A DNA stretch of 64,000 nt, taken from assembly GCF_900116285.1 (NCBI RefSeq), contig NZ_FPAJ01000003.1, positions 310,001 to 374,000 on the forward strand, written 5' to 3'. A model generated the notes under the pieces. The model searched no databases. It saw nothing but the letters and a program-made list of their open reading frames with translations, and was not told the origin of the DNA. Shown here piece by piece: positions 51,910-60,374 of this stretch (position 1 is its first letter; each line of letters opens with the position of its first letter). The stretch is from Sulfitobacter marinus (GTDB lineage Bacteria > Pseudomonadota > Alphaproteobacteria > Rhodobacterales > Rhodobacteraceae). Both the position numbers and the translations under genes were made by a program.

Positions 51910-53955
51910 TTAGCTCCGTCGCCCTTCGCGCAGCCACGCGGCGATGATCAGCCCTGCGCCGATCAGCAAAACCAGCCATCCGGGCAGGATCGGAGTTTGA
52001 CGCACATCGCGGGTCTCGTACGCATTGCGCGGGGTCAGGCCGATCCACCCGCGCCCTGCGGCGGGTCGTCCGGCCCTTACCTCGCGAATACGGGGCAAGC
52101 CGTCCTCGATGCGGACCGCGCCGCCGCGCATTCTTGCCAGAATTGGGGCCATTATTTCATCGCTTGCAATGGTATCGATGAATTCACGCGGTGCTGCAGG
52201 GCCAAGGCCGATCACGCTTATCTGATCACCGTTCTCAAGGCGGTAGAGCCCGATCTCCGGCCCCTCAAACGTTCCCTCGAACACACCGGGTGATGTTTCA
52301 GTTAACGGCGTTTCAGCGGTGGACCCATCGGGGGCAGTGATGGTGACGGTGGGTACCGTATCGCCCAGTGTCCGGCGGATAATGCGCATGGTTTGCCCCT
52401 CGGCGGTGGCGGTCAGCGCCTCTTCCTCAAGCTCGGGTTCTTTCATCATCCAATGGGCAAGGCGGCGCAGCAATTCAAGCTGCGGTCCGCCACCCTCGTA
52501 GCCGCGGTTCCAAAGCCATGCATGATCCGAAGCCAGCAGCGCGACGCGGCCCTCGTCGACCCGGTCCAGGATCAGCAAGGGGCGGTCGCCCTGCCCCGTC
52601 ATCACGACCGATCCTTTGGGGTTGGTCACATCAATCTGGCGCAACCACCGGCCCCAATCCCCGTTTCGGGGCAAATCAGCTGTCACGGGGTGACGGTCGC
52701 CCAGTTCGGACACAAGGGGCTGAAACGGTTCTTCGATCACGCGGGCCGATGGGGTTGCGGGCAGAACAGCGCCAAGCGGCGACCGGAACAGGCTGTCGGC
52801 GCTTGCGAAATCGCGTCCTGCGGCCACCAGAACGGCACCGCCCTGACGCACATAATTGGCGACGTTTTCCAGATACAGCCCGGGCAAGATGCCGCGCCGC
52901 TTGTAGCGGTCAAAGATAATCAGATCGAAATCATCGATCTTTTCCATGAACAATTCGCGGGTAGGGAAGGCGATCAGAGACAATTCATCAACCGGAACGC
53001 CGTCTTGTTTTTCGGGGGGGCGCAGGATGGTGAAATGCACCAGATCGACAGAGCTGTCGGATTTCAACAGGTTGCGCCACGTGCGCCCGCCGGGGTGGGG
53101 TTCACCACTGACAAGCAACACACGCAAGCGGTCACGGACCCCGTTCATCTGGATCAATGCGGCATTGTTGCGGTCGGTCAATTCGCCGTCCGCTTCTGGC
53201 AGGGAAAACCGGATCACGTTCCGCCCGCCATGGGGCAGCGTGACAGGCAGGTCGAGGTCCTGACCAATCGGCACCCGAAACGACTGAGGCTCTTGTGCGT
53301 CAACGGATATGTCCAGCTGCGCGACGCCGCCCAAGTCGGGGGCCGCGCCCAGATCATCGATCCGCAAGGTCAGGGTGACCGGTTCACCGATGATTGCAAA
53401 CGCGGGGGCATTGCGCACGGTCAGTCGGCGATCCCAGTCGGTTCCCTTGCCGGTCATCAGCAGATGCAAGGGGGCAGGTAGATCGACGGGCAGATCTGCG
53501 TCGTGGATGCGACCATCACTGACGGCCAGAATACCTGCAATGCGGGCGCGGGGTTCTTCGGCCAATGCGTCCAAAACCACGGTCATCAACTGTGTGCCGG
53601 TATCGCCGGGGCCATCTGGTATCTGGATGCGGCGCAATTCGGTGTTATCGCGCGCGGAGATCGTCGCGGCCAAGGCATCGGCGGCCTGCGTGCTTTGCGC
53701 CTCGCGCCCGCCCAGTTTTTGGCTCGCGCTGTTGTCTTCGAGCATGATTACGATGTCGCTCAGCGGCGCGCGGTCTTCTTGCTGGAACGACGGCCCCAGC
53801 AATGCGGCCAGTACGACCAACATAGCAAGCCCGCGCAAGGCCCAGCCCTGCAGCCCGCGCATCACGGCGAGGATCACCGCAGCAAGGGCAATCGCGGAAA
53901 CAACGGCTAGCAACGCCATCGGGATCATTGGATGAAAAACGATGGTCGAGGTCAT
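51910..53955 (-). CDS. Membrane protein of the MoxR-DUF58-BatA cluster (glutamine-amidotransferase-like domain)
   Basis: A 681-residue protein with two N-terminal hydrophobic helices (about 10-32 and 38-57), a large extracytoplasmic or cytosolic region and a C-terminal transmembrane anchor (about 655-675) with a basic end. A von Willebrand-like stretch appears early (DIVIMLEDNSASQKLGG). The middle region (about 275-420) has a type-1 glutamine-amidotransferase-like fold pattern (FDLIIFDRYKRRGILPGLYLENVANYVRQGGAVLVAAG). It overlaps the BatA/DUF4159 gene by 4 bp and ends the operon. Function unknown; probably a partner in the MoxR-dependent envelope complex. Confidence 0.8.
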   Translation of the reverse strand: MTSTIVFHPMIPMALLAVVSAIALAAVILAVMRGLQGWALRGLAMLVVLAALLGPSFQQEDRAPLSDIVIMLEDNSASQKLGGREAQSTQAADALAATISARDNTELRRIQIPDGPGDTGTQLMTVVLDALAEEPRARIAGILAVSDGRIHDADLPVDLPAPLHLLMTGKGTDWDRRLTVRNAPAFAIIGEPVTLTLRIDDLGAAPDLGGVAQLDISVDAQEPQSFRVPIGQDLDLPVTLPHGGRNVIRFSLPEADGELTDRNNAALIQMNGVRDRLRVLLVSGEPHPGGRTWRNLLKSDSSVDLVHFTILRPPEKQDGVPVDELSLIAFPTRELFMEKIDDFDLIIFDRYKRRGILPGLYLENVANYVRQGGAVLVAAGRDFASADSLFRSPLGAVLPATPSARVIEEPFQPLVSELGDRHPVTADLPRNGDWGRWLRQIDVTNPKGSVVMTGQGDRPLLILDRVDEGRVALLASDHAWLWNRGYEGGGPQLELLRRLAHWMMKEPELEEEALTATAEGQTMRIIRRTLGDTVPTVTITAPDGSTAETPLTETSPGVFEGTFEGPEIGLYRLENGDQISVIGLGPAAPREFIDTIASDEIMAPILARMRGGAVRIEDGLPRIREVRAGRPAAGRGWIGLTPRNAYETRDVRQTPILPGWLVLLIGAGLIIAAWLREGRRS

Positions 53956-56714
53956 TGGCCCAACCGATCCAACAGTGCAGGCACGTGGACCTGATCCGAT
54001 TTATAGTTGCCGGTTAGCACATGCATGACCAGATTGACGCCAAAGCGATAGGCCAGTTCACGCTGCCGTTCGCCGCCAAATCCGCGGCCGACAGGTACCA
54101 TTTGCGCGCCGGTAGACGACACCGCCCAGGCCGCGGCCCAATCATTGCCGCCGATCACAACGGGTGTGACACCGTCATTGAGGTTGCGAAACGGCATGCC
54201 TTCAATCTGTTCGGCACCCGGGGGGGATGCTTCGACCCAGATATCGCGCCCTGCATAGCGTCCCGGAAAATCCTGTAGCAAATAAAACGTGCGGGTCAGC
54301 ACATGGTCCGTAGGCAGCGGTTCAAGCGGGGGAATATCCAGCGGTGCAGCAAGGTCTTGCAGCTTGCGCCCATTCGCGCTGGCACCGCCGTATCCAGCAA
54401 TATCCGCGTCACGGGTATCAAACAGGATCAGCCCCCCAGACCGCAGATAGGTGTTCAGCTTGGCATATGCGTCACCTGACGGGCGGGGTTGGTCGGGCGT
54501 GATCGGCCAATACAGCATCGGGAAAAATGCCAGCTCGTCCGTCTCAAGGTTCACGCCGATCGGGTTGGCAGGTTCAACTGACGTGCGGAAAAACAACGTG
54601 TCAGAAAGCCCGCGCAACCCTGCCTCTGACAGCCCGTCTATGGATGGATTTCCGGTAATGACATAGGCCAGCGTCATTTCTGCGGTCGCGTTCAGGGCGA
54701 AGTCGTCTGCCGATTGTGCGTCCGCTGGGGCCGGGATTTGCATCAAGGGAACCAACAAGATCGCCGCCAGATTGCTGCGTTCCAACAGACGTCCTGACAG
54801 CGCCAATGATGCGATCACATCGGCCAGCAGCAGCAAAATTGACAGGCTGAGCAGCCAACCAGCCAGCGGCATTTCGGGCGCGACGTACAGGCCATGCACG
54901 GGTACATCGGCGGGCCACGTGGTCGCTGTCAGCTGCGTATCGTCAGTGACCACATTGCGCGCGATCCGGCGATCGCCTGAGGCGTAGATGCCCGGCTGCA
55001 ACGCGGGACCGGCGGCGGCTGATGCCAGATCAGCCCCATCAACACCGGGCAGATTGCCTGCGTCTTCTAACTGGCCAAACCCGTCCATTATGCGCAAGGG
55101 CGTCCATGTTGTACCTTGCAAATCCTGCGCCTCGACCGACGCGGCAGAGGAGGAGATCGCCAACCTTTCCATCATCTGAACAAAGACGCCGGAAAGGGGC
55201 AAGGTGGACCATTCGGCGGTGGCAGTTACGTGGAATAGGACGACTTGACCCTGACCAAGTGCCTTGCGCGTCACCAGCGGTGTGCCATCGCTGAGCGAAG
55301 CAATAACACGGTCGGCGAGGGTCGGGTCCGGTTGGGCGACGACCTGAGCAGACACGACCACATCGTCAGGAACATTCAGCCCGTAAAACGGCGAGGTTTC
55401 GCGGAAACTATCCAGCGATTTCGGCTCTCCCCAGCTCATCGCGCCACCGACACTGCGGCCTCCGGCGCGCAGGCGCACGGGCATCAGCGGGTCTTCGGTA
55501 TCGCGGGAAATATCACTGGCGGCAATGCGCGGCCCCGCAAAACGCACCAACATGCCCCCGGCCTCGATCCATTCTTGCAGGGGCGCTTGTTCCGCCTCGG
55601 ACAGGGTCGCGATGTCGGCTAGCACGATCACATCAGGATTTGCAGGCAGAACATCGGCAAGGGACCCGTCGATAATATCGGCGGTCGGGGCCAAGGCGCG
55701 TTCGATGTAGTGTAGCGGCGATAGCAGCTCGAGCCCCTCACGGTTTTCGCGGCCTGCAATCAGGGCAACCTCGCGGCGGCGCAATCCATCGTCCACCAGC
55801 GTAGTCGCCCCCGCTGACCGCTGCCCTGCGATGTCAAACCGCGTGATCCGGGCGCGTAGTTCGGCTGGTAAGGATAACGCGGCGGTGGCTTGGGTTGCGC
55901 CGTCGTCGAACTGGGCGGGCACAGTGGCAAGGATGCGGGCGTTCCCCGCCGGATCGCGGCCTTGGGCGTTCAGTGTAACCTCGCGGGCCGGACCCGCGAT
56001 GGCACGTTTGACGGTCAGGGTAATGGCGCCATCCTTGTAGCTGGCAGGAGCCATTGCCAGTACGTTGGTGCCAGTTTGGTAGACGTCGACCGATCCTTGG
56101 CCTTGCAGCGCATCCAGCATGGCCCGCCGGTTTGCGTATTCGAGCCCGTCACTGAACCAAACCGTGTCGAAGCCGTCTAGTGCCTCGGTAATCTCAATCG
56201 CGCGGATCACGTCAGCGTCTGACGGTTGCCATGGTGCGGGCTGCAACCCAGCCAACCGCGTGCGCCACACATCTGCGGATTGGAACGCGGGTTCTTCGGG
56301 GCGGGTGAGGGTCAGAAAACCTACGGTCCGGTTGGCGCGAGCAGCTCGGGTGAGCTGGGCGTCGATGACTTGCGACTGTTGCTGCCAGCGTGTTGCACCG
56401 GCCCACGACCCATCCAGCACAATCAGCAATGGGCCAGAGCCGTCTGCCTGTTGGTCTTGTGGGTTCAAAACGGGGCCAGCCAGCCCGATGATAATCGCGG
56501 CAACGGCCAGCATGCGTAACAGCAGCAACCACCACGGGGTCCGGTCAGAAACGCTTTCGTCGTCGGTCAGGCCCAACAGCAATGCAACACCGGGAAACCG
56601 TTGGCGGATCGGTGCGGGGGGAACTGCGCGCAGGATCAGCCAAAGAATAGGCAGCGCGATAAGCCCCAGCAAAAGCCAAGGTGCCGAAAACCCGATGCCG
56701 CCCAAAATCGTCAT
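53952..56714 (-). CDS. BatA-like/DUF4159 membrane protein
   Basis: A 920-residue protein. The N-terminus has a BatA-type pair of hydrophobic helices (about 5-25 and 57-75, SAPWLLLGLIALPILWLIL), followed by a VWA-like region (VLDGSWAGATRWQQQSQVIDAQL). The middle region has a glutamine-amidotransferase-like segment, another transmembrane helix near 635-655, and a C-terminal DUF4159 domain (about 705-915) with AFFPMLYWPITPDQPRPSGDAYAKLNTYLRSGGLILFDTRD. The start at 56714 (MTILGGIGFS) overlaps the DUF58 stop (ATGA); the upstream extension lies inside that gene. Role unknown, most likely envelope-associated. Confidence 0.88.
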   Translation of the reverse strand: MTILGGIGFSAPWLLLGLIALPILWLILRAVPPAPIRQRFPGVALLLGLTDDESVSDRTPWWLLLLRMLAVAAIIIGLAGPVLNPQDQQADGSGPLLIVLDGSWAGATRWQQQSQVIDAQLTRAARANRTVGFLTLTRPEEPAFQSADVWRTRLAGLQPAPWQPSDADVIRAIEITEALDGFDTVWFSDGLEYANRRAMLDALQGQGSVDVYQTGTNVLAMAPASYKDGAITLTVKRAIAGPAREVTLNAQGRDPAGNARILATVPAQFDDGATQATAALSLPAELRARITRFDIAGQRSAGATTLVDDGLRRREVALIAGRENREGLELLSPLHYIERALAPTADIIDGSLADVLPANPDVIVLADIATLSEAEQAPLQEWIEAGGMLVRFAGPRIAASDISRDTEDPLMPVRLRAGGRSVGGAMSWGEPKSLDSFRETSPFYGLNVPDDVVVSAQVVAQPDPTLADRVIASLSDGTPLVTRKALGQGQVVLFHVTATAEWSTLPLSGVFVQMMERLAISSSAASVEAQDLQGTTWTPLRIMDGFGQLEDAGNLPGVDGADLASAAAGPALQPGIYASGDRRIARNVVTDDTQLTATTWPADVPVHGLYVAPEMPLAGWLLSLSILLLLADVIASLALSGRLLERSNLAAILLVPLMQIPAPADAQSADDFALNATAEMTLAYVITGNPSIDGLSEAGLRGLSDTLFFRTSVEPANPIGVNLETDELAFFPMLYWPITPDQPRPSGDAYAKLNTYLRSGGLILFDTRDADIAGYGGASANGRKLQDLAAPLDIPPLEPLPTDHVLTRTFYLLQDFPGRYAGRDIWVEASPPGAEQIEGMPFRNLNDGVTPVVIGGNDWAAAWAVSSTGAQMVPVGRGFGGERQRELAYRFGVNLVMHVLTGNYKSDQVHVPALLDRLGQ

Positions 56715-57595
56715 GCTGCTGCCCCCGCGCGTGTGTCCAGCGCCGAATAGAGCCACAGCAGTGCGGATTGAGCAGAGGTATTGGTGTGATGCAGACCATA
56801 GTGCCAACCCGTCAACGCGCACAGGCGCTGAAGCTCGGCTTTGCGTTCGGCAAGGCGTTCAAGATAGCGGGATTTCAGATCGCTGGCCTTTAATGTCTCG
56901 TGGCGCAGCGTGCCGCCCACGCTTTCAAATATGGTTCTTCCGGAAAACGGGAATGCTTCCTCGGACGGGTCCAGCAGATGGCATAACACCCCGCGAACAC
57001 CCCGGTCAGCGGCCTTGGTTAGCGCAAGGGTGATCCCGTCGAGATCGCCCATGAAATCCGATATAAACACGGCCCGCGCATGGGGGATCATTGCGCGGTG
57101 TTCGGGCGGGGCATAATCGTTGGCATCGTCTTGCGACAGCATCTCGGCCAACCGCAACAGCTGCGGTCTGCCGGAACGCGGGGGCAAGGCGGTGCCCGTC
57201 AGGCCCACGCGTTCACCGCCGCGCTGCAACAGGATCGCCACAGCAAGGCCCAGCACCCGCGCGCGATCTGCCTTTTGGGGCAGGTTCGGGCCCGATGAAA
57301 AGCGCATCGACGCCCCTTGATCGATCCACAGCATGACGGATTGTGCGATTTGCCATTCGTGTTCACGTACGAATTCCTGATCGCCCCGTGCTGAGCGGCG
57401 GTGATCAATGCGGCGGCGACTGTCACCGGTCTGGGCCGGGCGGTACTGCCAGAAATCATCGCCACCCCCCGCACGCCGCCGTCCGTGCGACCCCAATAGC
57501 ACAGCACCGGCCAAGTGTTCTGCCCGGGCCAAGAGGTCAGGAAACCGCGCTGCCTGTTCTTCGGCCTTTGCGCGAAGGGATACGGGGGTGGTCAC
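56711..57595 (-). CDS. DUF58 domain-containing protein
   Basis: A 294-residue cytosolic protein of the DUF58 family that accompanies MoxR ATPases. Hallmarks: GSHGRRRAGGGDDFWQYRPAQTGDSRRRIDHRRSARGDQEFVREHEWQ near residues 35-80, then a VWA-like core with VMLWIDQGASMRFSS and AVFISDFMGDLDGI carrying the metal-site-like DxS pattern in altered form. It overlaps both moxR and the BatA/DUF4159 gene by 4 bp. The family is thought to work with MoxR in maturation or assembly of envelope complexes. Confidence 0.94.
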   Translation of the reverse strand: MTTPVSLRAKAEEQAARFPDLLARAEHLAGAVLLGSHGRRRAGGGDDFWQYRPAQTGDSRRRIDHRRSARGDQEFVREHEWQIAQSVMLWIDQGASMRFSSGPNLPQKADRARVLGLAVAILLQRGGERVGLTGTALPPRSGRPQLLRLAEMLSQDDANDYAPPEHRAMIPHARAVFISDFMGDLDGITLALTKAADRGVRGVLCHLLDPSEEAFPFSGRTIFESVGGTLRHETLKASDLKSRYLERLAERKAELQRLCALTGWHYGLHHTNTSAQSALLWLYSALDTRAGAAA

Positions 57596-58599
57596 GCCGC
57601 GGCCTTTTTCCCGGTTAGGCTTGCCGCAGTGCTGTCAATCAGATCAGTCAGGCTGTCGCCACGTGCACGCGCGGCAAAGTTCAACGCCATCCGGTGGCTC
57701 AGAACCGGACGCGCCATATCAATCACGTCTTCGGCGGAGGGGGCCAAGCGACCCTGCAACAGGGCGCGGGCGCGCACTGTCAACATCAAGGCCTGCGCAG
57801 CGCGGGGACCGGGACCCCAGGCGACGGTTTCGCGCACACGGGGGCTTGCGTCGGCCTCCTCCGGGCGGAAGGCGCGGACCAGATCAAGGATCAATTCCAC
57901 CACGCTGTCACCGACAGGCATGCGGCGCAACAAGGTTTGCGCGGTCAAAAGCTCCTCTGCGGTAAACACTTGAGTCGCCTGTGCATCACCTTCACCGGTT
58001 GTGGCCAGCAAAATCTCGCGCTCGGTTTTGCGGTCGGGATAGGCCACGTCGATCTGAACAAGGAAACGGTCAAGCTGGGCTTCGGGCAGGGGATATGTGC
58101 CTTCTTGCTCAATCGGGTTTTGTGTGGCCAAAACATGAAAAGGCGCGCCAAGCGGGCGGTCTTGGCTTGCGACCGTCACGGTTTTTTCCTGCATCGCTTG
58201 CAGCAAAGCCGACTGCGTGCGTGGCGAGGCACGGTTGATTTCGTCGGCCATTAACAATTGGCAGAATATCGGCCCCTCGATGAAACGAAACGCGCGGCTG
58301 CCATCGGCGGCGGTATCCAACACCTCGGACCCCAGAATATCGGCTGGCATCAGATCGGGTGTGAACTGCACGCGGTTGCCATCCAGCCCCATCACGGTGC
58401 TTAGGGTTTCAACCAGACGCGTTTTGCCAAGTCCGGGCAGCCCGATCAACAACCCGTGGCCGCCACACAGCAGCGCGGCGAGCGTCAGATCGACAACGCG
58501 CTCTTGCCCGATAAACCGATTGGTGATCGACGCTTTGGCCTGCGCCAGCTTGTCGCCGAGGGCTTCAATATCTGCTACCATATCGTTGGCTTCGGTCAT
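57592..58599 (-). CDS. MoxR family AAA+ ATPase
   Basis: A 335-residue AAA+ ATPase, first gene of a four-gene unit. Walker A GLPGLGKT is at about 53-60, Walker B LLMADEINRASPRTQSALLQAMQE, sensor-1 VLATQNPIEQEGTYPLPEAQLDRF and an arginine-finger region are typical of MoxR proteins, which act as chaperones for metal-enzyme or envelope complex assembly with DUF58/VWA partners. The frame is open further upstream, but MTEANDMVAD at 58599 matches family starts and leaves a 70-bp promoter region before the divergent DUF1285 gene. Confidence 0.95.
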   Translation of the reverse strand: MTEANDMVADIEALGDKLAQAKASITNRFIGQERVVDLTLAALLCGGHGLLIGLPGLGKTRLVETLSTVMGLDGNRVQFTPDLMPADILGSEVLDTAADGSRAFRFIEGPIFCQLLMADEINRASPRTQSALLQAMQEKTVTVASQDRPLGAPFHVLATQNPIEQEGTYPLPEAQLDRFLVQIDVAYPDRKTEREILLATTGEGDAQATQVFTAEELLTAQTLLRRMPVGDSVVELILDLVRAFRPEEADASPRVRETVAWGPGPRAAQALMLTVRARALLQGRLAPSAEDVIDMARPVLSHRMALNFAARARGDSLTDLIDSTAASLTGKKAAA

Positions 58600-58669
58600 G
58601 ACTTTTGCGTCCTTCGATTTATATAGGTTACATGTAAGTGTATCTTGTGAACTGGAAATGGCAAAAGCA

Positions 58670-59248
58670 ATGAGTGGACAAAAAACCGTGACCCCGACGG
58701 CAACAGACCTTGCTGCGTCTGTTTCTGCCGCAAAAACACGCGGATTGCCGCCGGTAGAAAGCTGGAACCCGCCGTTTTGTGGGTACATCGACATGGAGAT
58801 CATGCGCGACGGGACATGGTTTCATGAGGGCACGCCCATCGGACGGCGGGGGCTGGTCAAGCTTTTTGCGTCAATTCTGATACGCGAGGGCGACAAATAC
58901 TTTCTGGTCACACCAGTGGAAAAGGTCGGGATTCGGGTCGAAGATGCGCCATTCGTTGCGATTGATTTCGAGGTCGAAGGGCAAGGGCGCGAGCAGAATA
59001 TTACCTTTCAGACAAACCTTGATGACATCGCGACCGCTGGCGAGGCTTTGCCTATCCGCGTTGTACGTGATCCCGAGACCGGAGAGCCATCGCCCTATGT
59101 CCGTGTGCGTCGTAACCTAGAGGCGCTGATAGACCGCAAAAGCTTTTATCGGCTTGTGGACTTGGGCGAACATCACGACGGTTGGTTCGGCATCTGGTCG
59201 AGCGGGCAATTTTTCGGGCTGATCCCCTCAAGCGAATTACCCCAATAG
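58670..59248 (+). CDS. DUF1285 domain-containing protein
   Basis: A 192-residue cytosolic protein of the DUF1285 family, of unknown function. Conserved segments: PPVESWNPPFCGYIDMEIMRDGTWFHEGTPIGRRGLVKLFASIL near the start and LIDRKSFYRLVDLGEHHDGWFGIWSSGQFFGLIP at the end. An ATG at 58658 would add four residues; GGAA lies directly against it, so 58670 is slightly favoured. The frame stays open upstream inside moxR but that is a shadow. It is divergent from moxR; this pairing recurs in alphaproteobacteria as far as I recall. Confidence 0.88.
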   Translation: MSGQKTVTPTATDLAASVSAAKTRGLPPVESWNPPFCGYIDMEIMRDGTWFHEGTPIGRRGLVKLFASILIREGDKYFLVTPVEKVGIRVEDAPFVAIDFEVEGQGREQNITFQTNLDDIATAGEALPIRVVRDPETGEPSPYVRVRRNLEALIDRKSFYRLVDLGEHHDGWFGIWSSGQFFGLIPSSELPQ

Positions 59249-59323
59249 ATCGTCGGCGCGTTGGCTTTTTGCGTGGATCTTTGCTAGCAGAGGCAAATGC
59301 AACATAAAGCGAGCCCTCAGCGC

Positions 59324-60079
59324 ATGAAACCAGCTGCAAATCTAAGCCTTTTGTGGCAGGAACTGCCCTACCTCGATCGATTCAAGGCTGCCGCACGTGC
59401 GGGTTTTACAGCGGTCGAAGTGCTGTTCCCCTATGATGAGCCGCTGACAGAGACCAAGGCCGCCTGTGCCGCGAATGGGTTGGACCTTATCTTGATCAAC
59501 GCGCCGCCGCTCGCTCGTGCCGATCAGCCGCGCGGCTTTGCTGCGGTGCCTGATCAGGTTGATACCTTTCGCAGGGATATCATCCGTGCCTTTCGCTATG
59601 CCGAGGCACTGAACGCGCGGTTTGTGCATGTTATGGCTGGCAATGCCGAAGGGGACGCAGCGTTTGAAACCTTTTGCCGAAATCTGATCTGGGCCGCGAA
59701 ATCCGCGCCAGAGGGTCTGACCTTGACGATCGAGCCGCTGAATCCGTCGGCGATGCCGGGGTATTTTTTGAACGATTATGCACTGGCCAAACATGTGCTT
59801 GATGAGGTTTCGATGAAGAACGTGGGCCTGCAATATGATAGTTATCATGCGCAGATGATCCACGGTAATGCGGTCGAAATTTTTGAAACCTATCGCGGGG
59901 ATATCGTGCATGCGCAGATCGGCGACAGCCCTGACCGTAGCACACCCGGCAGCGGTGATATCGATTTTGCGGGGCTGTTTACGGCAATGACAGCTGCGGG
60001 TTACGATGGCTGGATCAGTGGAGAGTACAACCCCGGTCCCAAGACCGAAGACAGCCTGAACTGGATGAAGATGCTATGA
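59324..60079 (+). CDS. hyi: Hydroxypyruvate isomerase
   Basis: Interconverts hydroxypyruvate and tartronate semialdehyde, part of glyoxylate/glycerate metabolism. The 251-residue TIM-barrel protein of the xylose-isomerase-like family matches E. coli Hyi in its N-terminus (KPAANLSLLWQELPYLDRFKAAARAGFTAVEVLFPYDEP), the metal-site Glu in TIEPLNP, and QIGDSPDRSTPGSGDIDF near the C-terminus. The ATG at 59324 aligns with the family start; an upstream ATG at 59297 would add nine residues. The DUF2798 gene overlaps its stop by 4 bp. Other sugar-acid isomerases of this fold are possible but less likely. Confidence 0.88.
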   Translation: MKPAANLSLLWQELPYLDRFKAAARAGFTAVEVLFPYDEPLTETKAACAANGLDLILINAPPLARADQPRGFAAVPDQVDTFRRDIIRAFRYAEALNARFVHVMAGNAEGDAAFETFCRNLIWAAKSAPEGLTLTIEPLNPSAMPGYFLNDYALAKHVLDEVSMKNVGLQYDSYHAQMIHGNAVEIFETYRGDIVHAQIGDSPDRSTPGSGDIDFAGLFTAMTAAGYDGWISGEYNPGPKTEDSLNWMKML

Positions 60080-60309
60080 TACCCGCAAGATTTGCACCGA
60101 TTGTTTTCGGATTTATTCTGTCCGGGCTTATGTCCTTTATCGTCTCGGGGATTGCGATCCTGCGCACGGCGGGTTTTGCGGAGGGGTTGCTTTCTTTGTG
60201 GATGGGAGCGTGGATCACGAGCTGGCTTGTGGCGTTTCCAACCGTGCTGGTTGTGGCCCCCATAACGCGTCGTATCGTGGCCAAACTGGTTAAAGGGGCT
60301 CCTGCCTAA
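60076..60309 (+). CDS. DUF2798 small membrane protein
   Basis: A 77-residue protein with two transmembrane helices (about 7-29 and 41-65) separated by a short loop, matching the DUF2798 family: FIVSGIAILRTAGFAEGLLSLWMGAWITSWLVAFPTVLVVAPITRRIVAKLV. Function unknown. It is translationally coupled to hyi (ATGA overlap) and ends at a bidirectional hairpin. Confidence 0.85.
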   Translation: MIPARFAPIVFGFILSGLMSFIVSGIAILRTAGFAEGLLSLWMGAWITSWLVAFPTVLVVAPITRRIVAKLVKGAPA

Positions 60310-60356
60310 AGGTCGCAGGGGCTCCCGCGTTTTTCACGCGCTACCTTTAGTTTTTC
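60307..60356 (+). terminator. Terminator after the hyi-DUF2798 unit
   Basis: Outer stem TAAAGGT (60307-60313) / ACCTTTA (60343-60349) encloses an inner perfect stem CGCGT (60326-60330) / ACGCG (60336-60340), followed by GTTTTTC. It includes the DUF2798 stop codon and, lying between convergent units, could also serve polA on the other strand. Confidence 0.7.
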
Positions 60357-60374
60357 GGTCTAACCGGGCGAAAT

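Noticed and set aside
58217..58669. Long upstream extension of the DUF1285 frame
   Set aside because: It runs antisense through moxR; DUF1285 homology begins only after 58670.
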